Of a DNA stretch of 64,000 bases, positions 9,196-15,808 are shown piece by piece. Origin of the DNA: Anaerolineales bacterium UBA2317. GTDB lineage: Bacteria; Chloroflexota; Anaerolineae; Anaerolineales; Villigracilaceae. Position numbers and translations under genes: made by a program. The stretch spans positions 111,908 to 175,907 of the forward strand of contig DDVH01000025.1 in the NCBI GenBank assembly GCA_002345215.1, in the 5' to 3' direction. Position 1 is the first letter of the stretch. Each line of letters opens with the position of its first letter. Under the pieces are notes generated by a model, which worked only from the letters and a program-made list of their open reading frames with translations, was not told the origin of the DNA and did no database searches.

Positions 9196-9572
9196 TTTTT
9201 ATCTCCTTTGATTTGAGAGAGTAGTTTGGTGGCTTCTTGCACAGTGATTTCGCCACTGCTTAGTTGTGCCAAAATTTCTTGGCGGCGGGTTGAAATTTCA
9301 TCTTCTTTTGTTTCGATGCCCATTTCAGCAATCACTTCATCAAGTTGGCGGCGAATTGCCCAATACGATTCTCCCGTTTCGCGTTCCATCTCTTTCACAT
9401 TGCCGCGATTGCGAACAAAGAATTCAAGAAACTTCAAACTTTCGGGCGAAAGGCGAAAAAACGGCGAAAGCTCAAATTTGCCAACCACGCCTGTACCACA
9501 CGAGGTGCAGGTAAGTTGGGTGACGGCTAATGCGGATGAACAGCTCGGACAAGATTGCGGGACTAAGGGCAT
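9192..9572 (-). CDS. DUF2089 family protein, probable transcriptional regulator
   Basis: A 126-residue protein with an N-terminal zinc ribbon (CPSC at 8-11, CTSC at 22-25). A helix-turn-helix-like region follows (FFVRNRGNVKEMERETGESYW, residues about 51-71), typical of DUF2089. The C-terminal 35 residues (RRQEILAQLSSGEITVQEATKLL) form the same helical module that starts the downstream repeat protein, hinting at module-module pairing. The stop overlaps the next gene's ATG by 4 nt. A strong promoter lies directly upstream. DNA binding is inferred from the fold; the target is unknown. Confidence 0.85.
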   Translation of the reverse strand: MPLVPQSCPSCSSALAVTQLTCTSCGTGVVGKFELSPFFRLSPESLKFLEFFVRNRGNVKEMERETGESYWAIRRQLDEVIAEMGIETKEDEISTRRQEILAQLSSGEITVQEATKLLSQIKGDKK

Positions 9573-9590
9573 TTGGACTCCAATGTGGCT

Positions 9591-9619
9591 ATATTAGCAA
9601 ATATTTTTGGATTTGTCAA
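9591..9619 (-). promoter_or_regulatory. Near-consensus sigma-70-type promoter of the DUF2089 operon
   Basis: Minus-strand TTGACA (9614-9619), a 17-nt spacer and TATAAT-like TAATAT (9591-9596). Transcription would start about 12 nt before the ATG at 9572, so the leader just holds the GGAG ribosome site. Three copies of an A2-4TATTTTT motif in and upstream of the promoter (9598-9653) could be regulator sites. Confidence 0.8.
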
Positions 9620-9782
9620 TATTTTTGATTCAATACAAAATATTTTTGTTTTTGTTAAATTTATTTGTATTTTCTGGCTTTTTGACCTATTTCTATTCCC
9701 ATAATTTGACTACACGACATAAATCCGCTTCTTTGCTCGGTTTGGCTTGATTCATGAACCTCAACATTTGACTTGATTTAAT

Positions 9783-9813
9783 TAAAATAAAAACTCACTC
9801 TCTTGAGTGAGTT
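9783..9813 (-). terminator. Intrinsic terminator of the riboswitch-controlled operon
   Basis: Arms AACTCACTC and GAGTGAGTT (9792-9813) with a TCTT loop. An A-rich run upstream on the plus strand becomes the U tract on the minus strand. It lies 9 nt past the end of the RTX-repeat gene. Confidence 0.85.
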
Positions 9814-9822
9814 TCGTAAGGG

Positions 9823-10212
9823 TTATTGCACTTCACCTTCACAAGCGATAAAAATATCTTCCCCTGCCCCGCCTAGGCAAATATCATTCCCGTCGCCACC
9901 AGTGATTGTGTCATCCCCACCTCCGCCGACGATGCAATCATTGCCGCCTAGCCCATCAATCGTATCTATGTTTGAGCTAGCGAGAATCAGGTCATTACCT
10001 GCGGTGCCGGTGATAACTCCAGAACCTGTAATCAAAGTCGTTAAGGTTAAACCTGCACAAGCAGAAGGTCTGAGGTGACCAATCTGAAACGAGAGTATTA
10101 CATTGTCCAGCCGTGTAGGCGGAATTGTATTGGTAGTAGCAATGGCTGTTAGTGTGCTTGCAAGGACAATCACGATAAGGCTAAAAACCAAGAAGCGAAA
10201 TATAAAGCGCAT
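9823..10212 (-). CDS. Small exported RTX (calcium-binding nonapeptide) repeat protein
   Basis: A 129-residue protein. A hydrophobic signal segment covers residues 5-25, followed by NTIPPTR at 28-34. The C-terminal half has RTX-type nonapeptide repeats GTAGNDLIL, GLGGNDCIV, GGGGDDTIT, GGDGNDICL and GGAGEDIFI, which normally fold into a calcium-filled beta roll. It has four Cys residues. It starts 2 nt after the signal peptidase stop, so it is the last gene of the operon. The NT-I/V-P-x-TR motif sits at the same residue numbers as in the first gene's product, suggesting that both are processed by the co-encoded signal peptidase. A structural or adhesive surface role is inferred. Confidence 0.78.
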   Translation of the reverse strand: MRFIFRFLVFSLIVIVLASTLTAIATTNTIPPTRLDNVILSFQIGHLRPSACAGLTLTTLITGSGVITGTAGNDLILASSNIDTIDGLGGNDCIVGGGGDDTITGGDGNDICLGGAGEDIFIACEGEVQ

Positions 10213-10214
10213 GG

Positions 10215-12035
10215 TTATAGTTTAATCCTTGGTAATACAGTCTCTTGGGCAAGTTCAAACTCTATTTTTCCAGTTTCAATACTATATTCAAATTCGCCAA
10301 AACTTTCTTGAATTTTCGGTTTGGCATTCACACTCTGTGTGTGTGTTAAAACAGTTTGAGGCATTTCAGGCTGTGGTTCATATACATAAACGATACGCGG
10401 TTTTTGTTGATGAGAATCTTCAACAGGTTTTTCTTGTATCAACTGCGTTGGTACTTTGATTGGCTCTGTTGGTGTAGTAATCTCTACGATAGGCGTTTGA
10501 ACTTCTTCAACATGTTCGTGCTTCCCTGTCAGCATATAACGATACGTCGTCCCATTACTTTGGACAAAATAATAATGTAAAGAATCTCGCATTGTGTGCA
10601 ATATCATTGTGCCATGTCGCTCTGCAAGGCGGGCAAGGTCGTTAATGCTATGGACGTCAATAACAGAAGAAGTCTGCGCAAGGTTTTGCTCATATACATC
10701 TACCAACATGCCACCATACTTTAATTGGATAAGCGAATGTTGATTTTGATTGACTTTTCGATATAAATTCACGCCTGCGAAAATAGCACTTGCGAGTGAT
10801 ATCCCAAATCCTAACAGGGAGACGAAACGCATCATCCACACGGGAATTTGGAATCCTAAAACCGAAAGGGTATTCTGCTCAGAAGCAGAAGAAACTGCCA
10901 TCCCAGATTGATTGGCATAAAGCGGGTCAGGTTGTGATATTTCTTCAGAAAGATAAAAATGGATTTTGTCGTATTTAAATACCATCTTTGGTGAAAATTC
11001 ATCATTCACCAATATGCCATTCGCATTGGCGGTGAAAGAAGCATCAGAAACAATCTCTAAGGTGTAAGCAGTTTGCTTTAATCCCGTCTCTTGTTCTACA
11101 AGATTGACAATAGATTCAACCTGACATAAGTCTAAGGTTGTGGTGGCAAAATAAGTATTTCCACTAAATACGGTTTCTGGGGTGAGAGGGATGGTCCGTT
11201 GCCAACCACTTTGTGCATCAAGAATGCGTGCATACATACTTTGTTTACCAGCCATGCTTTGTAAATTGTTGCTTAACACGTTGTAAGTGAAACCAATATT
11301 CAGGTAACAAGTGAGTTTAGGGAATACAGGTTCACCAGAGCGGACAACTTCTGTGTCATAGACACCGGGTGTTCCCGTAGCAGAGTAATAGAAATAGCCT
11401 TCTTGTTGATATGAAATATTTTCAGTAGGGCGGTTAAGCGGGCGAGTAAAGGAATAAATTCCCAATATCAGAAATAAGAACGCAAAAAAAACAAATCCAA
11501 TTATTGTAGCTGTTCCACTAAAGGAGAATGCAAGAACTGGATTTTCTTTTTTATTCTTTTGTGAAGGGGTTTGGAATACATCTATCATAAGAAACACTCC
11601 CATCAAAGCAACTGTGAGCACCATATTTAATGGCGCTCGCATCCACTCGATGAATTTACCAACTTTTGGAATATGCAACCACAATTTTCCAATAACTTCT
11701 GCTTGGGTTGGCTGATATGAGTCCAACCATGAATTGTTATCCCCTTGGAGAACGAAGCGGTCTAATTCCATTCCAATAATGCGATGAAAAACATAACTGC
11801 CTATGTTTGGGTCGTGATATACAACCGCATCCCCCACTCCATAACTTGGTTGTGTACGAACAAGTACCAAGTCGCCCAAATGAAATCCAGGCTCCATGCT
11901 GATCCCATCTACAATAACATAAGTCACCCAACCGCCAAGTTTAGCGGGGGCAAGCGTTATCCAGAAAATGATGCAGAGGAGTAATGAAGACAACGCAACA
12001 AAAACAGAGGATTGGCTTTTGCTGAGTTTTATCAT
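10215..12035 (-). CDS. SipW/archaeal-type signal peptidase I fused to a DUF5305 domain
   Basis: A 606-residue membrane protein with two modules. Residues about 10-135 are an S26B-type signal peptidase: a first membrane helix (11-30), Ser46 in GISMEP, His84 in YVFHR in place of the bacterial Lys, and Asp99 in QGDNN. This Ser-His-Asp set is that of archaeal/ER enzymes and SipW. After helices at about 138-152 and 176-196, an extracellular DUF5305-like region follows (FYYSATGTPGVYDTEVVRSG block). Then come another helix at about 400-425 and a cytoplasmic tail. SipW-type peptidases mature surface fibre proteins. Here it lies between two small exported proteins with a shared post-signal motif. It begins 111 nt after the first operon gene. 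Confidence 0.88.
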   Translation of the reverse strand: MIKLSKSQSSVFVALSSLLLCIIFWITLAPAKLGGWVTYVIVDGISMEPGFHLGDLVLVRTQPSYGVGDAVVYHDPNIGSYVFHRIIGMELDRFVLQGDNNSWLDSYQPTQAEVIGKLWLHIPKVGKFIEWMRAPLNMVLTVALMGVFLMIDVFQTPSQKNKKENPVLAFSFSGTATIIGFVFFAFLFLILGIYSFTRPLNRPTENISYQQEGYFYYSATGTPGVYDTEVVRSGEPVFPKLTCYLNIGFTYNVLSNNLQSMAGKQSMYARILDAQSGWQRTIPLTPETVFSGNTYFATTTLDLCQVESIVNLVEQETGLKQTAYTLEIVSDASFTANANGILVNDEFSPKMVFKYDKIHFYLSEEISQPDPLYANQSGMAVSSASEQNTLSVLGFQIPVWMMRFVSLLGFGISLASAIFAGVNLYRKVNQNQHSLIQLKYGGMLVDVYEQNLAQTSSVIDVHSINDLARLAERHGTMILHTMRDSLHYYFVQSNGTTYRYMLTGKHEHVEEVQTPIVEITTPTEPIKVPTQLIQEKPVEDSHQQKPRIVYVYEPQPEMPQTVLTHTQSVNAKPKIQESFGEFEYSIETGKIEFELAQETVLPRIKL

Positions 12036-12060
12036 TTTGATTCAAAGGGGAAAATTTAGA

Positions 12061-12122
12061 ACTAGGTTTGCTCAATGCTCCTGCCAACCTTCAAAATCAG
12101 GTGACACCGAAACAAACCTAGT
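12061..12122 (-). other. Long-range hairpin between operon genes
   Basis: Perfect 10-nt inverted repeat, ACTAGGTTTG and CAAACCTAGT, separated by 42 nt, between the small exported protein and the signal peptidase gene. No U tract follows on the minus strand. It could be an RNA-processing or partial-stop structure that lets the first gene be expressed at a higher level than the enzyme gene. Confidence 0.5.
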
Positions 12123-12146
12123 CTTTTGAATTACAAAGATTCCAAT

Positions 12147-12506
12147 TTAGTTGCCGGTAGCAACCACACGTAATTGGTTAATAGTGGAAACTGCTAAACC
12201 AGTGGTGTCACATTCCCAAACAGTGCCAGCATCTAACGTGCAAGAATACCAAGTACCAGAAGCAACCAATTGGGCTTCTACTTGAGTTGCGGCAGCGCCT
12301 AAATCAAATGAGACGCTGTCAAGAGTTGAAGGGTCACTGGCATTCAAGGTGTAAGCAACACTGGTTACAGTGTAACCACTTACTGTACCAGACCCATCAC
12401 CAGCACGGGTATCAGGCACTGTATTGGATGCAGCAAAGGCGTAAGCCGCAGCAGAGATGGCAACGATAACGAACACGGTCAACAAAACTTTCATATTTCT
12501 TAACAT
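12147..12506 (-). CDS. Small exported beta-rich protein, candidate substrate of the SipW-like peptidase
   Basis: A 119-residue secreted protein. The signal segment spans residues 5-25, followed by ASNTVPDTRAGDGSG. The mature part of about 90 residues is rich in Thr, Ser, Val and Ala, with two Cys residues (WYSC, WECD) that could form a disulfide. Ribosome site AAGGAG precedes the ATG at 12506; an in-frame ATG at 12494 is an alternative. It is the first gene after the c-di-GMP riboswitch terminator and is followed by its likely signal peptidase. By analogy with TasA/SipW loci I infer a fibre- or matrix-forming protein. I see no sequence similarity to TasA beyond the context. Confidence 0.72.
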   Translation of the reverse strand: MLRNMKVLLTVFVIVAISAAAYAFAASNTVPDTRAGDGSGTVSGYTVTSVAYTLNASDPSTLDSVSFDLGAAATQVEAQLVASGTWYSCTLDAGTVWECDTTGLAVSTINQLRVVATGN

Positions 12507-12557
12507 GGCATTTCTCCTTAAAATTTGGTTTTAATGAAGGTTGTATGCCATCCGAAC

Positions 12558-12587
12558 AAAAAAGCTTGGCTTCTATTAAAGCCAAGC
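12558..12587 (-). terminator. Riboswitch expression-platform terminator
   Basis: Minus-strand hairpin GCTTGGCTT, 6-nt loop, AAGCCAAGC (12564-12587) followed by six U residues (12558-12563). It lies between the c-di-GMP aptamer and the first operon gene. A second register of GCTTGGC (12586-12592) overlaps its 5' arm and can pair with the aptamer's 3' end. Confidence 0.88.
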
Positions 12588-12599
12588 CAAGCACAATGC

Positions 12600-12706
12600 A
12601 TATTGTGATCTTCGGCGGCTTGGCGGTCATGGTTGATTTACAACTTTAGACCCATAGCTTTGCGTCTCCAGCTTTCACTGGATTTGCCTTTTTCGGATGT
12701 CTGACA
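12600..12706 (-). promoter_or_regulatory. Cyclic di-GMP-I (GEMM-I) riboswitch aptamer
   Basis: Read on the minus strand, the leader contains, in order, the conserved GEMM-I blocks. These are AAGGCAAATCC, a CCAGT-GAAA-GCTGG stem with its GAAA tetraloop, AGACGCAAAGC, the GGGTCTAAAG strand, and the 3' end ACCGCCAAGCCGCCGAA (GCC-N4-GCCGA). The family binds cyclic di-GMP. The aptamer is followed about 20 nt later by an intrinsic terminator. RNA segment GCCAAGC (12618-12624) in the aptamer's 3' side can pair with the terminator's 5' arm, so ligand binding would free the terminator. That predicts an OFF switch, which is an inference from pairing only. Confidence 0.88.
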
Positions 12707-12708
12707 AT

Positions 12709-12717
12709 ACTATAGCA
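12709..12717 (-). promoter_or_regulatory. Extended -10 promoter of the riboswitch operon
   Basis: Minus-strand TGCTATAGT gives a -10 hexamer TATAGT (12709-12714) with a TG extension; no good -35 is visible. Transcription would begin at about 12702, just before the aptamer. Confidence 0.55.
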
Positions 12718-12806
12718 CATCTTATTACATTTTCACCTTACAGGAAGTTTGCAAGTAAAAAAGGGCTTCAGATAAAAAATAGGCATTGATTAAACTGATT
12801 ATTTTA

Positions 12807-14252
12807 TTATTTTGAAACATCTTTTTTAACAAGAATTTGAGGCAACATTCGGTAGATGTAAATAGATAAAAAAATTAAGAATGGAATCATAGCCAAAATT
12901 GGACGCGGAAATCCCTCTACCCATTGCATTTGCCAAGCGTAATAGACAAAAGTTGTTAACACAATCCCGCCTAATAATGAACTTAGTCCAAGCATATACC
13001 ATGAATATGCTTTATAAATTTGAAATAACATAAACAAACTAAAGAAGATAACTGTCCCGAAGAAGATTGCAAATCTTTGAGTACGTAAAAAACCTGTGTC
13101 GAATAAACCAAGTCGAAGCACGAAAGCTAGTTTTATTATTACGGCAATCAAAACGACATCAAATAATATTATCCCCAATTTATTTGAATTATTCCGTACC
13201 CAATCTCTGGCTGGAACTTCTAAACACTTATAAATTAAGACACACAAAATAATCGTGACGGGTATATATATCACCAAAAATGCATGGGGAGATAATGTAA
13301 TAGAAAAATAACTTAAGATACGTTCAAACCACCAACGAAATGGAACATGCAAGATATACAAAGCATAACTAGAATCTCCTAACAAAACCAACCAGCGATG
13401 ACTCAAAAGTTTAGATAGTCCAGTTGAGTCTGATGCTAAGGCTAGAATGGTGATAAGAAAAAGTGGGGCAAGCAGACCTACATCTAATGAAAAGGTTCTC
13501 CCAAAAATATGTTGAACATCTCGAAAATATAAAGCACTGAGAACAAACAACATGGAAAAAAATATCAAAGATAGATTTACAAAGGAAGAAGTATTTTGGT
13601 TTGCTCGGTGCTTCAAATACCAAATCCCTCCGACAAAGCCAAGCAAGAAAGCATTGAGGTGAAAAGGTGGAAAATATCCCAGAAAGTATCTGGTTGTAGA
13701 GTTTAGGTAACCAATTAGCAGTGTAGAATGAACGAGTTGACTCAATGCCCAAAACATCACAGAAAGCCAGATTAATCTCTTAACAGGTTGATTTAACATA
13801 AAAAACAAAAAGACAGGAACAAGAATATAAAAAAATACTTCAACAGATAATGACCAAGCCGCAATGTTATAAGAAACCGAATATTCAGGAATCCATGCTT
13901 GATATAAAAACAAGTTAGCAAGAAATTCTTTTAATCTTGTTTTTGGCACAATATCTATGTAATAAAAGCAAGTGACCAAGAAAGAAAAAATATAAACTGG
14001 ATAAATCCGTGAAAATCGGGTTAGCCAATATTTCCGTGTTTCAAAACCTGAAGGCGAAGGGCGGTAATAAACATAAGCCATCACAAAGCCTGATAGCACA
14101 TAAAAATAACTAACAGCCGTTAATCCAGAAGCAAATATGGATGGTATTTGAAAAAAGCCAAAGTCTCTTCCACTATGAAAGAAGACAACCGACAACGCGG
14201 CGAGAAAGCGAGTAAATGTAAGCTGATTAATCTTTTCAGTAGACTGTTGCAT
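12807..14252 (-). CDS. Acyltransferase 3 (OafA/YrhL) family membrane protein
   Basis: A 481-residue polytopic membrane protein. The N-terminus has the family signature LTFTRFLAALSVVFFHSG (residues 11-28), with the conserved His in the first membrane helix and Arg just before it. About ten or more helices follow. The motif AWSLSVEVFFYILVP (residues about 126-140) is the usual W-S-L-x-V-E-x-x-F-Y element. Members move acyl groups onto sugars of the cell envelope, exopolysaccharides or macrolides. The last 100 residues hold extra helices. It lies between the riboswitch leader and a divergent ABC gene and has no sugar genes around it, so the acceptor is unknown. Confidence 0.9.
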   Translation of the reverse strand: MQQSTEKINQLTFTRFLAALSVVFFHSGRDFGFFQIPSIFASGLTAVSYFYVLSGFVMAYVYYRPSPSGFETRKYWLTRFSRIYPVYIFSFLVTCFYYIDIVPKTRLKEFLANLFLYQAWIPEYSVSYNIAAWSLSVEVFFYILVPVFLFFMLNQPVKRLIWLSVMFWALSQLVHSTLLIGYLNSTTRYFLGYFPPFHLNAFLLGFVGGIWYLKHRANQNTSSFVNLSLIFFSMLFVLSALYFRDVQHIFGRTFSLDVGLLAPLFLITILALASDSTGLSKLLSHRWLVLLGDSSYALYILHVPFRWWFERILSYFSITLSPHAFLVIYIPVTIILCVLIYKCLEVPARDWVRNNSNKLGIILFDVVLIAVIIKLAFVLRLGLFDTGFLRTQRFAIFFGTVIFFSLFMLFQIYKAYSWYMLGLSSLLGGIVLTTFVYYAWQMQWVEGFPRPILAMIPFLIFLSIYIYRMLPQILVKKDVSK

Positions 14253-14299
14253 CCTGTAATTTTACTCTTTGGCTAGCAACATCGGGTAAACTTAAGGTC

Positions 14300-15808
14300 A
14301 TGCCATCCAACATTTCATCTTCCCCTCTCATTGAAATTCAAAATTTAAGAAAAGTGTATCAAACCCCCGCTGGTGACTTTACAGCTGTCAACAACATTGA
14401 CCTTGAAGTGCAACGCGGGGAATTTGTTGCCATCATTGGTAAATCTGGGAGTGGAAAATCCACTTTCATTAATATGATTACAGGCATAGATCGCCCCACT
14501 TCTGGTGAAATTATCATTGATGGTGCGCCTGTACATTCTTATAATGAGTCGCAAATGGCGGCATGGCGTGGAAAAAACTTGGGAATTGTTTTTCAATTTT
14601 TTCAATTATTTCCAACGCTCACCCTTTTAGAAAATGTAATTTTCCCCATGGAGTTGAATAATCTCTACACGAAAAACGAACGCAAAGAACGAGCGATGGC
14701 TTTGCTTGAAAAAGTAGAGATGACTCAACAAGCGTATAAACTTCCTTCGGCTGTTTCAGGCGGGCAACAACAGCGCGTTGCGATTGCTCGCGCCTTAGCC
14801 AATGACCCGCCTTTGATTGTCGCCGATGAACCCACAGGTAATTTAGATTCAAAAACAGCCACGAAAATCTTTTCACTATTTGAAGATTTGGTTGCTTCGG
14901 GAAAAACAATCTTGATGGTGACACACGATAGCGACCTTGCCCGCCGCGTGAATCGGACTGTCTTAATTTCTGACGGTGAAGTGGTTAATGAATATCTTGT
15001 GAGAGCATTATCAAAATTAAATCAAGACCAGTTAGTAGAAATAGCAAGGCACGTCAAACCGCAGACTTTTCCATCAGGTGCGAATATTATCCGCGAGGGA
15101 GAAGTTGGAGATAAGTTTTATATTTTGTTAGATGGCAAAACGGATGTATATATCAAAGAGCCTGGTGGCAGTGAGTTGGTTGTCAACCAGCTTGAGCGTG
15201 GACAATACTTTGGTGAAATGGCATTGCTCGGAAATGGAATCCGCACTGCGACGGTGAAGGCATCTGCTGAGGGTCCAGTATCAGTTGTCGCTTTAGATAA
15301 TGAAGCGTTTAATCGTCTCATTGCTGATTCGCGTACGTTAAGAGAAGAGTTGACGAGCATCATCGAAAAAAGAAATATCTATAATCAATTGCAAGCGATT
15401 TCATCTTTCAATCAAATAACGTTAGCAGAAATTCTCAAACAGATGAAACCGATTCAATATGAATCAGAACATGAAATTATCAAGCAAGGCGATGTTGGAA
15501 AAACTTTTTATTTGTTGCTTGATGGTCAAGTGGATATTTTGGTAAAAAATGAACACGGCGAAGAAGTGCGTGTGAATCAATTAAGTAAAGGGGCATATTT
15601 TGGTGAGATGGCGATGATGGGCGATAAACGCCGCCAAGCGACGGTGCGTGTGAGCAAGGGAAAATTTGCAAAAGTGATTGAGTTGACTGCTGAAGAATTT
15701 GAAAAACTTACAGAATCATCTGCTGAATTTAAAACACATGTACAAAAAGTTGCTGGTGTACGCAAAAAAGAAATTGAGGGCAGTAGCAAACGCAAGGTGC
15801 GAAAATGA
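14300..15808 (+). CDS. ABC transporter ATPase fused to two cyclic-nucleotide-binding domains
   Basis: A 502-residue cytoplasmic protein. Residues 9-230 are a MacB/LolD-type ATPase: Walker A GKSGSGKST, Q-loop FQFFQ, signature VSGGQQQRVA, Walker B LIVADEPTG and the H-loop His in VTHDSD. Two cNMP-binding (CAP_ED) domains follow, at about 253-355 and 374-485. Each keeps the phosphate-binding FGEMA...R motif (FGEMALLGNGIRTATV and FGEMAMMGDKRRQATV). The permease gene overlaps it by 4 nt, so the pair forms one complex. The fusion suggests that transport or mechanotransmission is gated by a cyclic nucleotide. That is inference, since CAP_ED folds can also lose binding. Confidence 0.9.
   Translation: MPSNISSSPLIEIQNLRKVYQTPAGDFTAVNNIDLEVQRGEFVAIIGKSGSGKSTFINMITGIDRPTSGEIIIDGAPVHSYNESQMAAWRGKNLGIVFQFFQLFPTLTLLENVIFPMELNNLYTKNERKERAMALLEKVEMTQQAYKLPSAVSGGQQQRVAIARALANDPPLIVADEPTGNLDSKTATKIFSLFEDLVASGKTILMVTHDSDLARRVNRTVLISDGEVVNEYLVRALSKLNQDQLVEIARHVKPQTFPSGANIIREGEVGDKFYILLDGKTDVYIKEPGGSELVVNQLERGQYFGEMALLGNGIRTATVKASAEGPVSVVALDNEAFNRLIADSRTLREELTSIIEKRNIYNQLQAISSFNQITLAEILKQMKPIQYESEHEIIKQGDVGKTFYLLLDGQVDILVKNEHGEEVRVNQLSKGAYFGEMAMMGDKRRQATVRVSKGKFAKVIELTAEEFEKLTESSAEFKTHVQKVAGVRKKEIEGSSKRKVRK

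Noticed and set aside
9803..10078. Plus-strand ORF opposite the RTX-repeat gene
   Set aside because: Its Ser/Pro-rich translation is the mirror of Gly/Asp-rich repeats on the minus strand, which have signal peptide, operon position and family match.
12558..12587. Plain terminator of the acyltransferase gene
   Set aside because: It is preceded by a full c-di-GMP aptamer and its own promoter downstream of the acyltransferase stop, so it belongs to the riboswitch.
14300..15808. Frameshift joining separate ATPase and CRP genes
   Set aside because: The frame is continuous with no stop, and both CAP_ED domains lack a DNA-binding helix-turn-helix, so this is a real fusion.
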